64,000 nt of DNA from Saprospiraceae bacterium (GTDB taxonomy: Bacteria; Bacteroidota; Bacteroidia; Chitinophagales; Saprospiraceae), in NCBI GenBank assembly GCA_028280415.1, contig JANQLV010000035.1:1-64000 (forward strand). The letters are read 5' to 3'. The position numbers and the translations under genes are program-made. How positions within the stretch are numbered: position 1 is the first letter of the stretch; each line of letters opens with the position of its first letter. This document shows positions 1 through 9,588 of the stretch, piece by piece. The notes under the pieces were generated by a model. The model was not told the DNA's origin, searched no databases, and was given only the letters and a program-made list of their open reading frames with translations.

Positions 1-290
1 AGTTCATTTTATGGAGCTTTTAGCTCAATTTAACTCTATTAGCTTATTTTTATTCAAATCGAAAAATCAGAAAACCTTCGTAACCGATTGATAACTAAAT
101 TATTATAACTAAACCCTGCTTAAACAACCGGACACTAGTGGATTGAATGGGTGAATGATTGAATTTTGAATGATGGATATTACCTATTGAGTAAAGCTCA
201 TACACTATTCAGGCATTTCTCTTTCTTCGGAACTAATTTTTCGAAGCTCCTGTTACTAAACTTTCTTCGCTACCGAGAAATCGAAAAATC

Positions 291-1589
291 ATGATTACAC
301 TCTACAACAAGATTACTGATCTGTATATCAATTCCTTCAAAGGATTATCCAGAGATATCTGGCTGCTATCCCTCATGATGTTGATCAATCGATGTGGAAC
401 AATGGTCATCATTTTCATGACAATTTATTTAACTGAAGACCTGGACTGGACCCTCACCCAGGCTGGTATTGCTATGAGCGTATTTGGTTTAGGTGCGGTA
501 GTAGGTTCCTTTTTAGGAGGTTGGTTTACTGATCGGGTTGGCTACTACCCCACTATGTTTTGGTCATTATTCGTCGGAGGTTTATCCTTTTTCGTATTGA
601 TGCTAATGAAAGATTTTTATGCTTATTGTTTGACGGTCTTTTTTGTTAGTGCCATTAACGATGCTTTTCGTCCTGCAACTATGGCCTCTATTAGTGCCTA
701 TGGCAAACCCGAAAACCACAACCGTTCTTTATCACTAATTCGATTAGCAATAAACCTGGGTTTTGCCCTCGGAGTGGGTGCCGGTGGATTGATTTCGGAA
801 TTCTTTGGTTTTCAGTGGTTATTCATAATCGACGCTGTAACTTGTTTGTCTGCGGCTCTTTTTATGAAGATGATTTTGGTGGAGAAAAAGGAAACAAGTT
901 CAGAAAAGGAAGAAGAAAAGACTGAAGTAAAAAAGGACTCAGAAGCAGAAAACGGACAGGAAGGATCGGCTTACCGGGATCGGCTCTATCTATTTTTTTC
1001 GGTGTGTATTGCTTTAAATGCAATTGTCTTCTCACAATTATGGAATACGATTCCGGTTTATTTTACGGATGTCCTGGACATTAGCAAGGATGACTATGGC
1101 TGGATCATGCTAGCCAACGGGCTTTTGATTTTTATCTTCGAAATGCCGATCGTTTATATTTATGAAAATAAATACCGAAAGATGTCCCTTGTCCTGATTG
1201 GAGCTATTATGATTACCGCTAGTTTTCTAGTTTATAATTTAACCGATTTCTGGCAGTTTGCTATTAGCTTTTCCATCATTTCGATAAGTTTCGGAGAAAT
1301 TTTGGCTTTTCCGTTTAGCAATGCATTTGCCCTGGGACGTTCGAAGCCGGGGCGTCGAGGCGAGTACATGGGGGTTTATACGATGGCCTGGTCAATTGCA
1401 ATGATCCTGGCGCCCATTCTCGGAATGCGTATTGCCGAGACTTATGGCTATACGGTACTCTGGTATGTCATTAGTACTATTGGTGCTTTTGCCTGTATTG
1501 GCTTTTTTATTGTAAAAATCAAGGTATTGCAAGAGGAAAAAGCTACGGTAAAAAAAGTTTCGGAAGAATCAAATCTGGTAGAAGTATAG
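291..1589 (+). CDS. MFS transporter, 12-TM
   Basis: A 432-residue major facilitator protein with about twelve hydrophobic segments in two halves. The loop after TM2 carries the family motif-A-like stretch GGWFTDRVG (near residue 77). The halves are joined by a very charged Glu/Lys-rich loop (about residues 200-225). The protein ends in a hydrophilic tail. It probably exports or imports a small molecule across the inner membrane; nothing in the sequence or neighbours indicates the substrate. The ATG follows about 290 bases in which I see no gene. The next gene begins 53 bases downstream on the same strand, so co-transcription with the vWA gene is possible. MFS membership is clear; subfamily is not. 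Confidence 0.85.
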   Translation: MITLYNKITDLYINSFKGLSRDIWLLSLMMLINRCGTMVIIFMTIYLTEDLDWTLTQAGIAMSVFGLGAVVGSFLGGWFTDRVGYYPTMFWSLFVGGLSFFVLMLMKDFYAYCLTVFFVSAINDAFRPATMASISAYGKPENHNRSLSLIRLAINLGFALGVGAGGLISEFFGFQWLFIIDAVTCLSAALFMKMILVEKKETSSEKEEEKTEVKKDSEAENGQEGSAYRDRLYLFFSVCIALNAIVFSQLWNTIPVYFTDVLDISKDDYGWIMLANGLLIFIFEMPIVYIYENKYRKMSLVLIGAIMITASFLVYNLTDFWQFAISFSIISISFGEILAFPFSNAFALGRSKPGRRGEYMGVYTMAWSIAMILAPILGMRIAETYGYTVLWYVISTIGAFACIGFFIVKIKVLQEEKATVKKVSEESNLVEV

Positions 1590-1642
1590 GGAGTTGAAAG
1601 TCCGCTAAGATTTTCCGTATCTTGTAAGAAAAAAGAACAGTT

Positions 1643-2863
1643 GTGTTTTTAAAGTTTTTCCATCGCCTGCGCGAAAATGGTATACCGGTAAGTTTACACG
1701 AATACTTAAATTTATTACAAGCACTCAAATCGGAGATTATTGGATATTCGATAGATGAATTCTATGCCCTTTGCAAATCGATAATGATAAAAAAAGAAGC
1801 GCATCTGGATCGATTTGATATGGTATTCGGGGCACATTTTAAAGGAATAGAAATGATTTCCGATGATTTACTGGAAACCTCAATTCCTAAAAACTGGTTG
1901 GAACAAATGATGAGCCGGCATCTGAGCGAGGAAGAAAGAGCAGCCATTGAAAAGCTTGGAGGACTGGATGCTCTGATGGAAAGATTCAGGGCACTAATGG
2001 AAGAACAAAAAGAAAGGCATGGTGGTGGTAATAAATGGATCGGCACCGGTGGCACCTCTCCCTTTGGTGCAGGGGGCTATCATCCGGAAGGTTTTCGCAT
2101 GGGCCCGCAGTCAGCCGGTAATCGAACCGCTATTAAAGTATGGCACAAGAGAGCATTTAAAAATCTGGACGGGGATGTAGAGCTTAATACGCGAAACATG
2201 AAATTGCTTTTGAAAAGGCTTCGCCTCCTTACCCGAGAAGGGATTCCCACGGAGTTGGATCTCGATGATACCATAAAAAAGACCTCCAGGAATGCCGGTA
2301 TGCTGGATATTTCTCTCGTTCCGTCCAGGCAAAACCGGGTCAAGGTTCTTTTGCTCATGGATATCGGCGGTTCAATGGATGATCATGTCGAACTCTGCGC
2401 ACAATTGTTCTCAGCGGCAAAGCATGAGTTCAAGCATCTGGAATACTACTATTTTCATAACTGTCTTTACGAAAATGTCTGGCAGGATAATGTTCGAAGA
2501 TTTCAGCAAAGGATTCCTACTCTGGAACTGATCCATAAATACAACCGCGATTATAAACTGATCTTCGTTGGAGATGCAGCAATGTCGCCTTATGAAATCT
2601 ATTATCGTGGCGGTAGTGTTGAACACTACAATGACGAGCCAGGCATTACCTGGCTTAATCGTATGAAAGCACATTTTTCAGATATGATCTGGATTAATCC
2701 GAATCCCGAATACTCCTGGGCATACTATGAATCAACCGCCTTCATTAGAGCGTTTACTGGAAATCGTATGTTTCCAATGACCGTTGATGGATTAAGAGCT
2801 GGGATTAAATGTTTGAGAAATAAGAATCTGACTTACAATAATGAGGTTTGGGGTGGGGAGTGA
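1643..2863 (+). CDS. vWA domain protein, CoxE-like
   Basis: A 406-residue cytoplasmic protein. The C-terminal half is a von Willebrand A fold of the CoxE type, with the metal-site motif in LLLMDIGGSMDDH (about residue 238), a variant of DxSxS. The N-terminal part is helical. A Gly-rich linker (about residues 118-150) contains the GTGGTSPFGAGG stretch common in bacterial vWA proteins that partner MoxR AAA+ ATPases. CoxE-like proteins usually act with such an ATPase in metal insertion or complex remodelling, but none is encoded in the window before or after it. The start is GTG; no nearby ATG extends the conserved N-terminus. Function beyond the family is unknown. Confidence 0.8.
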   Translation: MFLKFFHRLRENGIPVSLHEYLNLLQALKSEIIGYSIDEFYALCKSIMIKKEAHLDRFDMVFGAHFKGIEMISDDLLETSIPKNWLEQMMSRHLSEEERAAIEKLGGLDALMERFRALMEEQKERHGGGNKWIGTGGTSPFGAGGYHPEGFRMGPQSAGNRTAIKVWHKRAFKNLDGDVELNTRNMKLLLKRLRLLTREGIPTELDLDDTIKKTSRNAGMLDISLVPSRQNRVKVLLLMDIGGSMDDHVELCAQLFSAAKHEFKHLEYYYFHNCLYENVWQDNVRRFQQRIPTLELIHKYNRDYKLIFVGDAAMSPYEIYYRGGSVEHYNDEPGITWLNRMKAHFSDMIWINPNPEYSWAYYESTAFIRAFTGNRMFPMTVDGLRAGIKCLRNKNLTYNNEVWGGE

Positions 2864-2883
2864 GTTAACTAACCTCCAGAATA

Positions 2884-3015
2884 TTATTTTCTCCCTTTTT
2901 GTGCGATCAGGTTTGAACCTATGATCAATGTGCCTCCCAATAAAAGAGCACCTGTTGCAATGTAAACAATAAGCATAATTCCCAATAAGTTTTTATAATA
3001 ATAAATCTCTCTCAA
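2884..3015 (-). CDS. possible small single-TM protein
   Basis: On the minus strand a 43-codon frame opens at TTG (3015) and ends at TAA. It encodes a charged start (REIYYYKN), one hydrophobic segment (LLGIMLIVYIATGALLLGG) and a basic tail (AQKGRK). That is a sensible single-spanning membrane protein. The frame stays open about 10 codons further upstream without an ATG; an internal ATG would leave only 30 residues. It is convergent with the vWA gene, whose stop lies 20 bases away. It may be a real small protein or the tail of a lost gene; I do not recognise it. The remainder of the gap to 3295 is AT-rich with no other feature I can support. Confidence 0.3.
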   Translation of the reverse strand: MREIYYYKNLLGIMLIVYIATGALLLGGTLIIGSNLIAQKGRK

Positions 3016-3295
3016 TAGTTCGATGGGATTGCTAAAATGGCAATTTATTTACTTTAATCCAATTTTTGAACCAATTTTTTTTAATTATCGGAATTCTGTC
3101 ACAGTATTTTTGCCTTAAAACCAAACTTTAACATTCACCTTTTTTTAAGATCATAATTATTTAACCTAAGGATATATCCAGACCAGGATTTCAAAACTTT
3201 TCATCTAATCCTCCAGTAATTAGCTTTAGTTTCAATATTTTGTATATTTTGAGCGATTCAATTAACTTGCACAGAATCATTACCTGGTTTAGTAA

Positions 3296-4450
3296 ATGCG
3301 AAATGATATAGTTCAAAAATCGGAGGCTTTTATCCGGCAACTTTTCGATGAAAAATTGACCGATGATTTTCGTTTTCACGACCTTGCGCATACCGAATCC
3401 GTAGTCAAATACACCGCCGAAATAGGCAATAAAAAAGAAGTCTCGGAAGAAGGATTGGAAATCCTTTTGGTAGCGGCCTGGTTTCACGACAGTGGCTATA
3501 CCGAGCGTTATGCAGGGCATGAATTTGCCAGCTGCCGCATTGCAAAAAACTTTTTAGAAGAGCATCAATATCCAGAAAGCAAGATCAACAATGTTATCGA
3601 TTGTATTGAGGCAACTCAACCTGATTATGTCCCTCAAAACGAGCTTCAGGAGATTTTAAAAGACGCTGACCTCAATAATCTGGGACTGGATAGTTTTTAT
3701 GATCTGAGCATCAAGCTGAGGCACGAGTGGGATGTACTTTGTGATACCCGATATTCTGACCTTGAATGGCTGGAAAATAATTTCATTTTTTTGAGTAATC
3801 ACAAGTACTACACCAAGCAGGCCAGAAAAATGTTTAAGGAAGGGAAGAAAGAGAATCTCAAAAAAATGAAAACACTCATAAAAATGGCTAAGGAAAATAT
3901 AGTCAAAGAGAAAACGCCCATCGAAGGAAGCAAAGCAACCCAAATGATGTTTAAGACTTCTCTGAGAAATCATATTGATCTTACCGGCATTGCGGATAAT
4001 AAAGCGAATATGATGCTTAGTATCAATGCCTTGATTATCACAATTGCTATGCCTTTGCTGGCCTCTAATTTAAAGGAAAACAAATTCCTCCTGATCCCTA
4101 CCTTGATATTATTATTGACCTGTATACTCTCTGTGATCTTTGCAACCTTAGCCACTCGCCCGGGTAAAATGCTGGGTAATATCAATTTTGAAAGTTTGAA
4201 AAAAGGGAACAGTAATATTTTCTTTTTCGGAAATTTTTATGAAATGTCTCTGGACAAATACAGAGATGCCGTGGATATTGTAATTAAAGATGAAACGATT
4301 ATGGAAAAATCTATCGTTAATGATCTTTATTTTCTGGGACGGGCTTTGGGTACGAAATACAGTCAGTTGAGAGCCTGTTATCTGATCTTTATGGTCGGAA
4401 TGACGGCTACTGTTATTGCCTTTATGATTTCATTCCTGTATTCCAATTAA
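3296..4450 (+). CDS. HD-domain phosphohydrolase fused to PycTM (Pycsar effector-type) membrane domain
   Basis: A 384-residue two-domain protein. The N-terminal ~200 residues form an HD domain with an intact metal set: H28 and H32 (FHDLAHT), H64-D65 (WFHDSGY) and D125 (KDADLNN). HD domains of this kind hydrolyse nucleotides or cyclic nucleotides. The C-terminal part from about residue 225 matches the PycTM (DUF5706-type) pattern: the ADNKANMMLSINA stretch, two close hydrophobic segments, the ATRPGK stretch after them and a third hydrophobic segment at the end. PycTM is the membrane-disrupting effector domain of Pycsar (cCMP/cUMP) anti-phage systems. No pyrimidine cyclase gene is adjacent, so a defence role is inference. 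It is alone between a gap and a convergent gene. Confidence 0.8.
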   Translation: MRNDIVQKSEAFIRQLFDEKLTDDFRFHDLAHTESVVKYTAEIGNKKEVSEEGLEILLVAAWFHDSGYTERYAGHEFASCRIAKNFLEEHQYPESKINNVIDCIEATQPDYVPQNELQEILKDADLNNLGLDSFYDLSIKLRHEWDVLCDTRYSDLEWLENNFIFLSNHKYYTKQARKMFKEGKKENLKKMKTLIKMAKENIVKEKTPIEGSKATQMMFKTSLRNHIDLTGIADNKANMMLSINALIITIAMPLLASNLKENKFLLIPTLILLLTCILSVIFATLATRPGKMLGNINFESLKKGNSNIFFFGNFYEMSLDKYRDAVDIVIKDETIMEKSIVNDLYFLGRALGTKYSQLRACYLIFMVGMTATVIAFMISFLYSN

Positions 4451-4491
4451 TACATCTTAAAAGTCGGAAGAGAATCTCCGCTCATGCTTTA

Positions 4492-5502
4492 TCATTTATA
4501 CATGCTCTTGGGTGGAGAAAGGAAAAAACTTATGTTAAAGACCGGACCATTCGAGGGTACAAAATCTACCTGACGGGTTTCCGGACCATTTTCAATTAGC
4601 TCAAAGCGGGTAGTAAAATTGCGCACATATCCGGTCGAGACTTCTCCCCAAAGCCAGCTTTTAATATTATGCTGATAACGCAGCATTAATCTCAACTCGG
4701 AACGTTGCATCGTATATCTTGCTTCCTTTCCAACCGGATCGTCCTGCAAATCAATTGAATAAATTCTGCCTTCGAATTGAGGGCCGAAAAGTACCAGACT
4801 CTTTTCATTTATATTATACCGCCCCATAATACTGGTAGGAATCGTTGCCTCTATACCCCATTTCGAATTAAAGGTATGGTTATACATAGCAAAAGGAATC
4901 AGCGGGAATCCATTATTAAAGTTCTTTCGAGCCAATAAACCTATCCCCCACTCTTTATTTTCCTTCTTCTTGATTCCGAAAATCATTGCTACATCGTAGC
5001 GCGTATAACGCGGATCGAAATCAATCAAACCACTATAATCCCCATTAAAGGAGGCCACAGCTTTCAGGGCAAAATAATACTTATGATTAATCGGACGAAT
5101 CATGTAAAGAGATAATCTCGAACTTTTGAGATGTTGATCGTGGATATCGGAGAAAATGGAACTGGCAGGGGAATCGCTAAGATTAAACTCATATTCTTCA
5201 CTATAATAGTTCCAGCCAACCAACAACTTAATTTTATCCCTATTGAGAATGGGCGCTTTGAGCTTGATCCCGATGCGTCTGTTAGTACCGGTCGTCGATG
5301 ATTCGGCAGATGTCGTTCCTCTACTAGGGTTCCATCTCATATTGGGGTTTAGGCCATAGGAAAAAGAAATTCCCTTTCCAGGAGATTTATTAGTCACTCC
5401 GGGACGGCATAGAGTCTCCCCGATTGGAGTCAAAACCAAATCCTGAGCTTGGACTAGCGAACATATAAAGCATAAGAAACACAGACTCAATGCAACTTTC
5501 AT
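4492..5502 (-). CDS. secreted outer-membrane beta-barrel-like protein
   Basis: A 336-residue protein with a clear signal peptide (hydrophobic run CFLCFICSLVQAQ at the N-terminus, cleavage after AQA/Q). The mature part alternates polar and hydrophobic residues, with many aromatics in short strands (for example KIKLLVGWNYYSEEYEF and KYYFALKAVASF). It ends near a strand-like VFNISFFLSP, as expected for an outer-membrane beta-barrel. It resembles the DUF6268-type barrels of Bacteroidota, but I cannot confirm that by eye. It is convergent with the HD-PycTM gene, with 41 bases between stops, and transcribed alone. Function unknown. Confidence 0.6.
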   Translation of the reverse strand: MKVALSLCFLCFICSLVQAQDLVLTPIGETLCRPGVTNKSPGKGISFSYGLNPNMRWNPSRGTTSAESSTTGTNRRIGIKLKAPILNRDKIKLLVGWNYYSEEYEFNLSDSPASSIFSDIHDQHLKSSRLSLYMIRPINHKYYFALKAVASFNGDYSGLIDFDPRYTRYDVAMIFGIKKKENKEWGIGLLARKNFNNGFPLIPFAMYNHTFNSKWGIEATIPTSIMGRYNINEKSLVLFGPQFEGRIYSIDLQDDPVGKEARYTMQRSELRLMLRYQHNIKSWLWGEVSTGYVRNFTTRFELIENGPETRQVDFVPSNGPVFNISFFLSPPKSMYK

Positions 5503-5843
5503 ATAATCAGAATTATAGAAACCAGGTTAAAGCGAAGACTCAACACAACTTAAGACTAGAATGATAATTGATTCGTCACTTTTTAAGATGTTAATGTACA
5601 AGCTATACGCTGTCTGTATTTTAGGAGTTAGTTAAATGAATATACTACAAAGCACATTTTGATACACAGCAAACACACTTTACAGTAAGAGGCTATTCTC
5701 TCAAAGCTTTTTAAAAATAGGGGAAATAACATTAAGAAGCTATCATATTCCGTAAAAAGTTCAATTTTATTGCCAAAATGATTAAAAAAAGCTAAACATT
5801 ACATTATTCTAAATGTTATCGGTAGGCTTTTCTTTTTATAATC
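5503..5843. other. intergenic, no gene seen
   Basis: This 341-base AT-rich spacer separates two minus-strand genes. Besides the terminator-like hairpin near 5795 I see no coding frame, RNA gene or recognisable promoter box. It must hold the promoter of the outer-membrane protein gene starting at 5502. Confidence 0.5.
5784..5817 (-). terminator. terminator-like hairpin after the GAF gene
   Basis: Read on the minus strand, AACATT and AATGTT form a 6-bp stem with an 11-base loop (5795-5817). It is followed by TAGC and seven T residues (complement of the A run at 5784-5790). It lies 27 bases past the stop of the GAF gene. The stem is short and AT-rich, so efficiency is uncertain. Confidence 0.4.
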
Positions 5844-8231
5844 TTATAATTTCACACTGAGCCGGAGCGCTTTCAATCCCTGCACTCCCTGCATTTTTCC
5901 CAGTGACAAGTATTCTACATTTTCGAGGATTAAGCCTTTTTGCAATAGGTAATCGATGTATTTTTCATATTCGATCCGGTCTTTCTCCCGGGTATAGACA
6001 ATGGCCACTTTACCTTTTTGCGTCAGCCGCTCACTGGTGCCTTCAATCAAAGCTTTGTCGATTCTCTTTTTCAAAATAGGAAATCGAATATTAAAAGTAC
6101 CATCTACATCAAACTGTTTCTCATCCATCCTGAATCTTATAGTTAAAGGAGTATTGTGAACCAGAATAAGTTGTGCGGTGGAGAGTGAAAGAGCAAGATT
6201 TTTTTGCAAGGCTTCGATTTCCCGGGTAATTTCACACATGGAGATCAACTGCCAAAGCCTCAGATTCTGTAAATGGAGAAGATCAAATTTCTTCCCTTTT
6301 AGCAGGGATTGCCCGATATAAATATTGTATTCCACCCCGTCGGTTTTGCTTTGTTCGAAATAATGAGGCAGCATTTTTTGGTTTTTCCGGTCTTCCTGAG
6401 TCAGATAATCGCCTATGGTTTGATTAATCAACTGAACACTTTCTTCATAATCCTTCCGCTTGTTGTAAATGATCTTAAGTTTATCGTCTATATCTTCAAA
6501 ATATCGATCCAGTTCGCTATTGATAACGGATTTATGATTTTTAATTTGCTCAAAGAAAGGATTTATTTCATTTTTTATAAACTCCGAGGTTCTGTACTCA
6601 TGATCGGAAATAATGCCACTTTCCAATTGCTCCAGCTCATCTTCTACCCGAACTTTTAAACTTTCAATGATCGGAAAAGTACTTTGAGGGGATAGCCGCT
6701 TCAGAATATTTCTGATTCGACAAAGATTATCTACAAAATCTTCCTGTATAGCATTGTTCCGGGCATTAGTAGAACCTACAATATCCGCCTGGCCGTAAAG
6801 AGGAAAAACATCTTTAAAGATAATCGGGTCAATCATCGCATGTTCACCTTCTTTCTTGCGACGAGCAATCAGTTTAAAGGCTGCATCAACAAATTTCCAT
6901 TCTACACTGGGATGCAGTGCCGTATATTTATCCCTGATGATAGCCTCGACTTCATTATCTATTTCCTGGCGACTTCTGCGTAAAACCGTTCTGAAAAGCG
7001 GCTGTACTTCTCTGAGTTTTCGCTTGATAAAACTATTGAGATCATAAGGTTTTGGAGACCCCAATTCGAGAATTCCAATAACCTGATTAGCGGATCGCAT
7101 TAAAGGTACAATGACTACTGAACGCAAGTCATTTTTTAATAATTGCCGCTCCAATGCAGTTGATACAGCATACTTTTCCAGGTCTTCAACTACCAACGTC
7201 TCGCCAGACTGGCAAGCCGTTTCGTATATCGATCCCGCATGTTTTTTACTAAAAAGTCGCTTCATCTTCTTCCGGAGCAAAGAATGATTAATTTTATACC
7301 TGTGCGGGAGTTTTCTGTCTGCCGGATAATCTACGGCAATTAGGCCCATTTTCAATTCCTTTATCCCAAAAAAAGTACGAAGCTGCCACTCTAGTTCCAA
7401 AATACTTTCCGGATCAACCACTGCATTTTTATTTAATAAAGTCTTTTTCAAACGCGACATAGCTTCCCCTTCTGTCACATCGATCAGCGTAACGCTGACC
7501 ATTCCCTGAAACTCAAAATGACTAGGAGGAATAAACTGCAACCATAAATCAATATCCGTAATATCACTTAAGAGCAAATTGATTTCCTGCTGGGAAATAG
7601 CTTTTAACGGTTTTAGCTTTTTGATCTCAACAAATTTGGTATTATACTCCAGCTTATAATGTTTCTCATAGGGGCTATCCCCGATTTTCATTGACAAAAC
7701 AGTCTCTTCATCGTATTTTATACGTTGTCCGTAAAACTTATTGAGAATCATTCGGCAAGCCCGGATGATCGTTGCATTCCTGACACCTTCCTGATTGTTG
7801 ATATAAAAAGAAAGGTCATCTTTGGAAAAAAGCTCCAGAAAAGGGCGGGTATAATAAAATCCGGAAGGATCAAAAGGCTTTCTCGCAAACGCAAGTTCCT
7901 GATCCCGAAGTGCAGAAGGGAAAATTCCGGTCAAAAGCAGTTCCACAAAATCTCGTTTATCCTCGATCTCATCGAGGCTGTCAAAAGGAGTCAAAAACTC
8001 CAAACCATCATCGAGTTGCCGAGTGATCTCTTTGGCGATAATCACTTCTCCGGCATCTCCCCAGCCTACTTTTTTCTTCCAGTGATTGATCAAGGGGACA
8101 AAACTCAGCTTGCAGGAAAAGGGGAACTGATAATACCCCAATTTCTTTTTGGTATCATCTAATCGCAAAATATCGATTCCGGCCGGACTAAATTGAGGCC
8201 TTCCCGTATGATGTTTCGGTCGTAATGGCAT
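5844..8231 (-). CDS. GAF domain-containing protein, 795 residues
   Basis: A large soluble protein without signal peptide or membrane segment. Residues about 290-425 read as a GAF domain: SGETLVVEDL, then LRSVVIVPLMRSANQVIGILELGSP, the usual strand pair that closes the ligand pocket. The N-terminal ~280 residues and the long helical C-terminal half (many charged residues, likely coiled coil around 500-640) have no output domain that I recognise: no histidine kinase, GGDEF or HTH motif. Proteins of this architecture are common in Bacteroidota and are annotated only by the GAF domain. It may sense a small molecule and signal through protein contacts. It stands alone and is divergent from the AraC regulator at 8426. 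Confidence 0.75.
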   Translation of the reverse strand: MPLRPKHHTGRPQFSPAGIDILRLDDTKKKLGYYQFPFSCKLSFVPLINHWKKKVGWGDAGEVIIAKEITRQLDDGLEFLTPFDSLDEIEDKRDFVELLLTGIFPSALRDQELAFARKPFDPSGFYYTRPFLELFSKDDLSFYINNQEGVRNATIIRACRMILNKFYGQRIKYDEETVLSMKIGDSPYEKHYKLEYNTKFVEIKKLKPLKAISQQEINLLLSDITDIDLWLQFIPPSHFEFQGMVSVTLIDVTEGEAMSRLKKTLLNKNAVVDPESILELEWQLRTFFGIKELKMGLIAVDYPADRKLPHRYKINHSLLRKKMKRLFSKKHAGSIYETACQSGETLVVEDLEKYAVSTALERQLLKNDLRSVVIVPLMRSANQVIGILELGSPKPYDLNSFIKRKLREVQPLFRTVLRRSRQEIDNEVEAIIRDKYTALHPSVEWKFVDAAFKLIARRKKEGEHAMIDPIIFKDVFPLYGQADIVGSTNARNNAIQEDFVDNLCRIRNILKRLSPQSTFPIIESLKVRVEDELEQLESGIISDHEYRTSEFIKNEINPFFEQIKNHKSVINSELDRYFEDIDDKLKIIYNKRKDYEESVQLINQTIGDYLTQEDRKNQKMLPHYFEQSKTDGVEYNIYIGQSLLKGKKFDLLHLQNLRLWQLISMCEITREIEALQKNLALSLSTAQLILVHNTPLTIRFRMDEKQFDVDGTFNIRFPILKKRIDKALIEGTSERLTQKGKVAIVYTREKDRIEYEKYIDYLLQKGLILENVEYLSLGKMQGVQGLKALRLSVKL

Positions 8232-8346
8232 TGCTTTCCTACAGTAGTAAATCCTGTCGCAAAAATACGATTATCAATGGACAATTATCAATTATCATCA
8301 AACAATGGGCGATATCCAATAATATTGATAACTAAAACTTATAATT

Positions 8347-8368
8347 AACTTTACTCATAGTTAAAGTT
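8347..8368. promoter_or_regulatory. inverted repeat upstream of the AraC gene
   Basis: AACTTTA and TAAAGTT form perfect 7-bp arms around an 8-base centre. The site lies 57 bases before the AraC start, in the divergent GAF/AraC spacer. It could be an operator for autoregulation or for the GAF gene. That is inference from position and symmetry; AraC-type sites are more often direct repeats. Confidence 0.3.
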
Positions 8369-8425
8369 TATGTTCTAGTAAAAGAAAAATATTTTTTTAC
8401 TTATTTTGCTATAAAAACTACCCGT

Positions 8426-9337
8426 TTGAAAGTTTATAGAGAAATAACACCCTTATCACATTCGGATGTATTTGTCCTTTCGCACCATAAACATCCGAAG
8501 TTCAACTATCCACTGCATAACCATCCGGAATACGAGATTTGCCTAACCCTAAACAGCAAAGGCAACCGGATTATCGGAGATTCCGTAGCGAAATACCAAG
8601 AGAAAGATTTAGTATTGGTTGGTCCTTATATTTACCATCGTTGGGATGACGCTGATATTACTCCGGAACAGAGGGAGGAAGCCTCCATTATTGTCGTTCA
8701 GTTTGATAAATCCTTTTTCGAATCAAAGTTGATGGATAAAGAAGCTTTCTATGCTATCAAACGAATGTTATACCGTTCAAAACGAGGAATTCAGTTTACT
8801 GGAAGTATTGTAGATAAAATCTCCAAACGTTTGCATCGGCTGGCTGAAACTAAAATGTCCGGTTTTGAAGCAACAATAGAATTTTTGTCCATATTAAATT
8901 GCCTGGCAACTTCTCCAGAACAAAAATTATTGGCCTCAGAAGGTTTTAGCATTCAACCTAAAGAGATGGAAGATAGTCGTATCAGTAATGTATATGACTT
9001 TATTATGAAAAACTATACCCAGAAGATTCTGGTTACTCAAGCTGCAGAGATTGCGAATATGAGTGAATCCGCTTTTAGCCATTTTTTTAAAAAATGTACC
9101 AACAAAAGTTTTACACAATTTGTCGTAGAACTCCGCATTGGTTTTGCCTGTAAACTTTTGATGGAAACTCAGGATACAATTAGCCAAATCTGTTTCAAAT
9201 GCGGCTTTAATAATATTTCCAACTTTAACCGTCTTTTTAAGAAATATAAAAAAATCACGCCTCTACAATATCGGAATCAACTGGAAACGGCCCTGCTGGA
9301 ATCCAGTCAACATCAATATCGATTTCAAAAAACTTAG
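8426..9337 (+). CDS. AraC family transcriptional regulator with cupin sensor
   Basis: A 303-residue regulator. The N-terminal ~150 residues form an AraC-type cupin (FNYPLHNHPEYEICLTL, then DLVLVGPYIYHRW), which binds a small ligand, commonly a sugar or aromatic. The C-terminal ~100 residues hold two helix-turn-helix motifs, ending in ISQICFKCGFNNISNFNRLFKKY, the AraC signature. The start is TTG; no in-frame ATG or GTG lies before the conserved N-terminus. The next gene on the same strand is the GH3 glycosidase 250 bases downstream, so control of the GH3-murQ pair is a reasonable guess. The proteins show no more direct link. Confidence 0.85.
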   Translation: MKVYREITPLSHSDVFVLSHHKHPKFNYPLHNHPEYEICLTLNSKGNRIIGDSVAKYQEKDLVLVGPYIYHRWDDADITPEQREEASIIVVQFDKSFFESKLMDKEAFYAIKRMLYRSKRGIQFTGSIVDKISKRLHRLAETKMSGFEATIEFLSILNCLATSPEQKLLASEGFSIQPKEMEDSRISNVYDFIMKNYTQKILVTQAAEIANMSESAFSHFFKKCTNKSFTQFVVELRIGFACKLLMETQDTISQICFKCGFNNISNFNRLFKKYKKITPLQYRNQLETALLESSQHQYRFQKT

Positions 9338-9502
9338 CACCTTTAGAAAGAGCGAAATGCCCCAAATTTGTGTTTAAAAGCAGTTTTGGCGGGTACATAC
9401 TATTATGTCAAATAACAATACTTTAATGACAAGTTCATTAGATTATAACATTTATTCGTTATTTTCGTATTACAGAAAATTATGTTTCATACTCTATCAC
9501 CT

Positions 9503-9537
9503 GTGAACCTGCTTGTAAAGAGCTCAAGTAGGTTCAC
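9503..9537 (+). terminator. 13-bp hairpin between araC and the GH3 gene
   Basis: GTGAACCTGCTTG and CAAGTAGGTTCAC pair along 13 positions (one is a G-U pair in RNA) with a 9-base loop. It is the strongest hairpin in the 250-base spacer. It lies 165 bases past the AraC stop and 51 bases before the GH3 ATG. The tail is only moderately T-rich. It may terminate araC or act in the GH3 leader. Confidence 0.5.
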
Positions 9538-9588
9538 TTACTAATCTTTCTAATCATCAATACGCTAGTCAAATCACTCATCTCGCAA

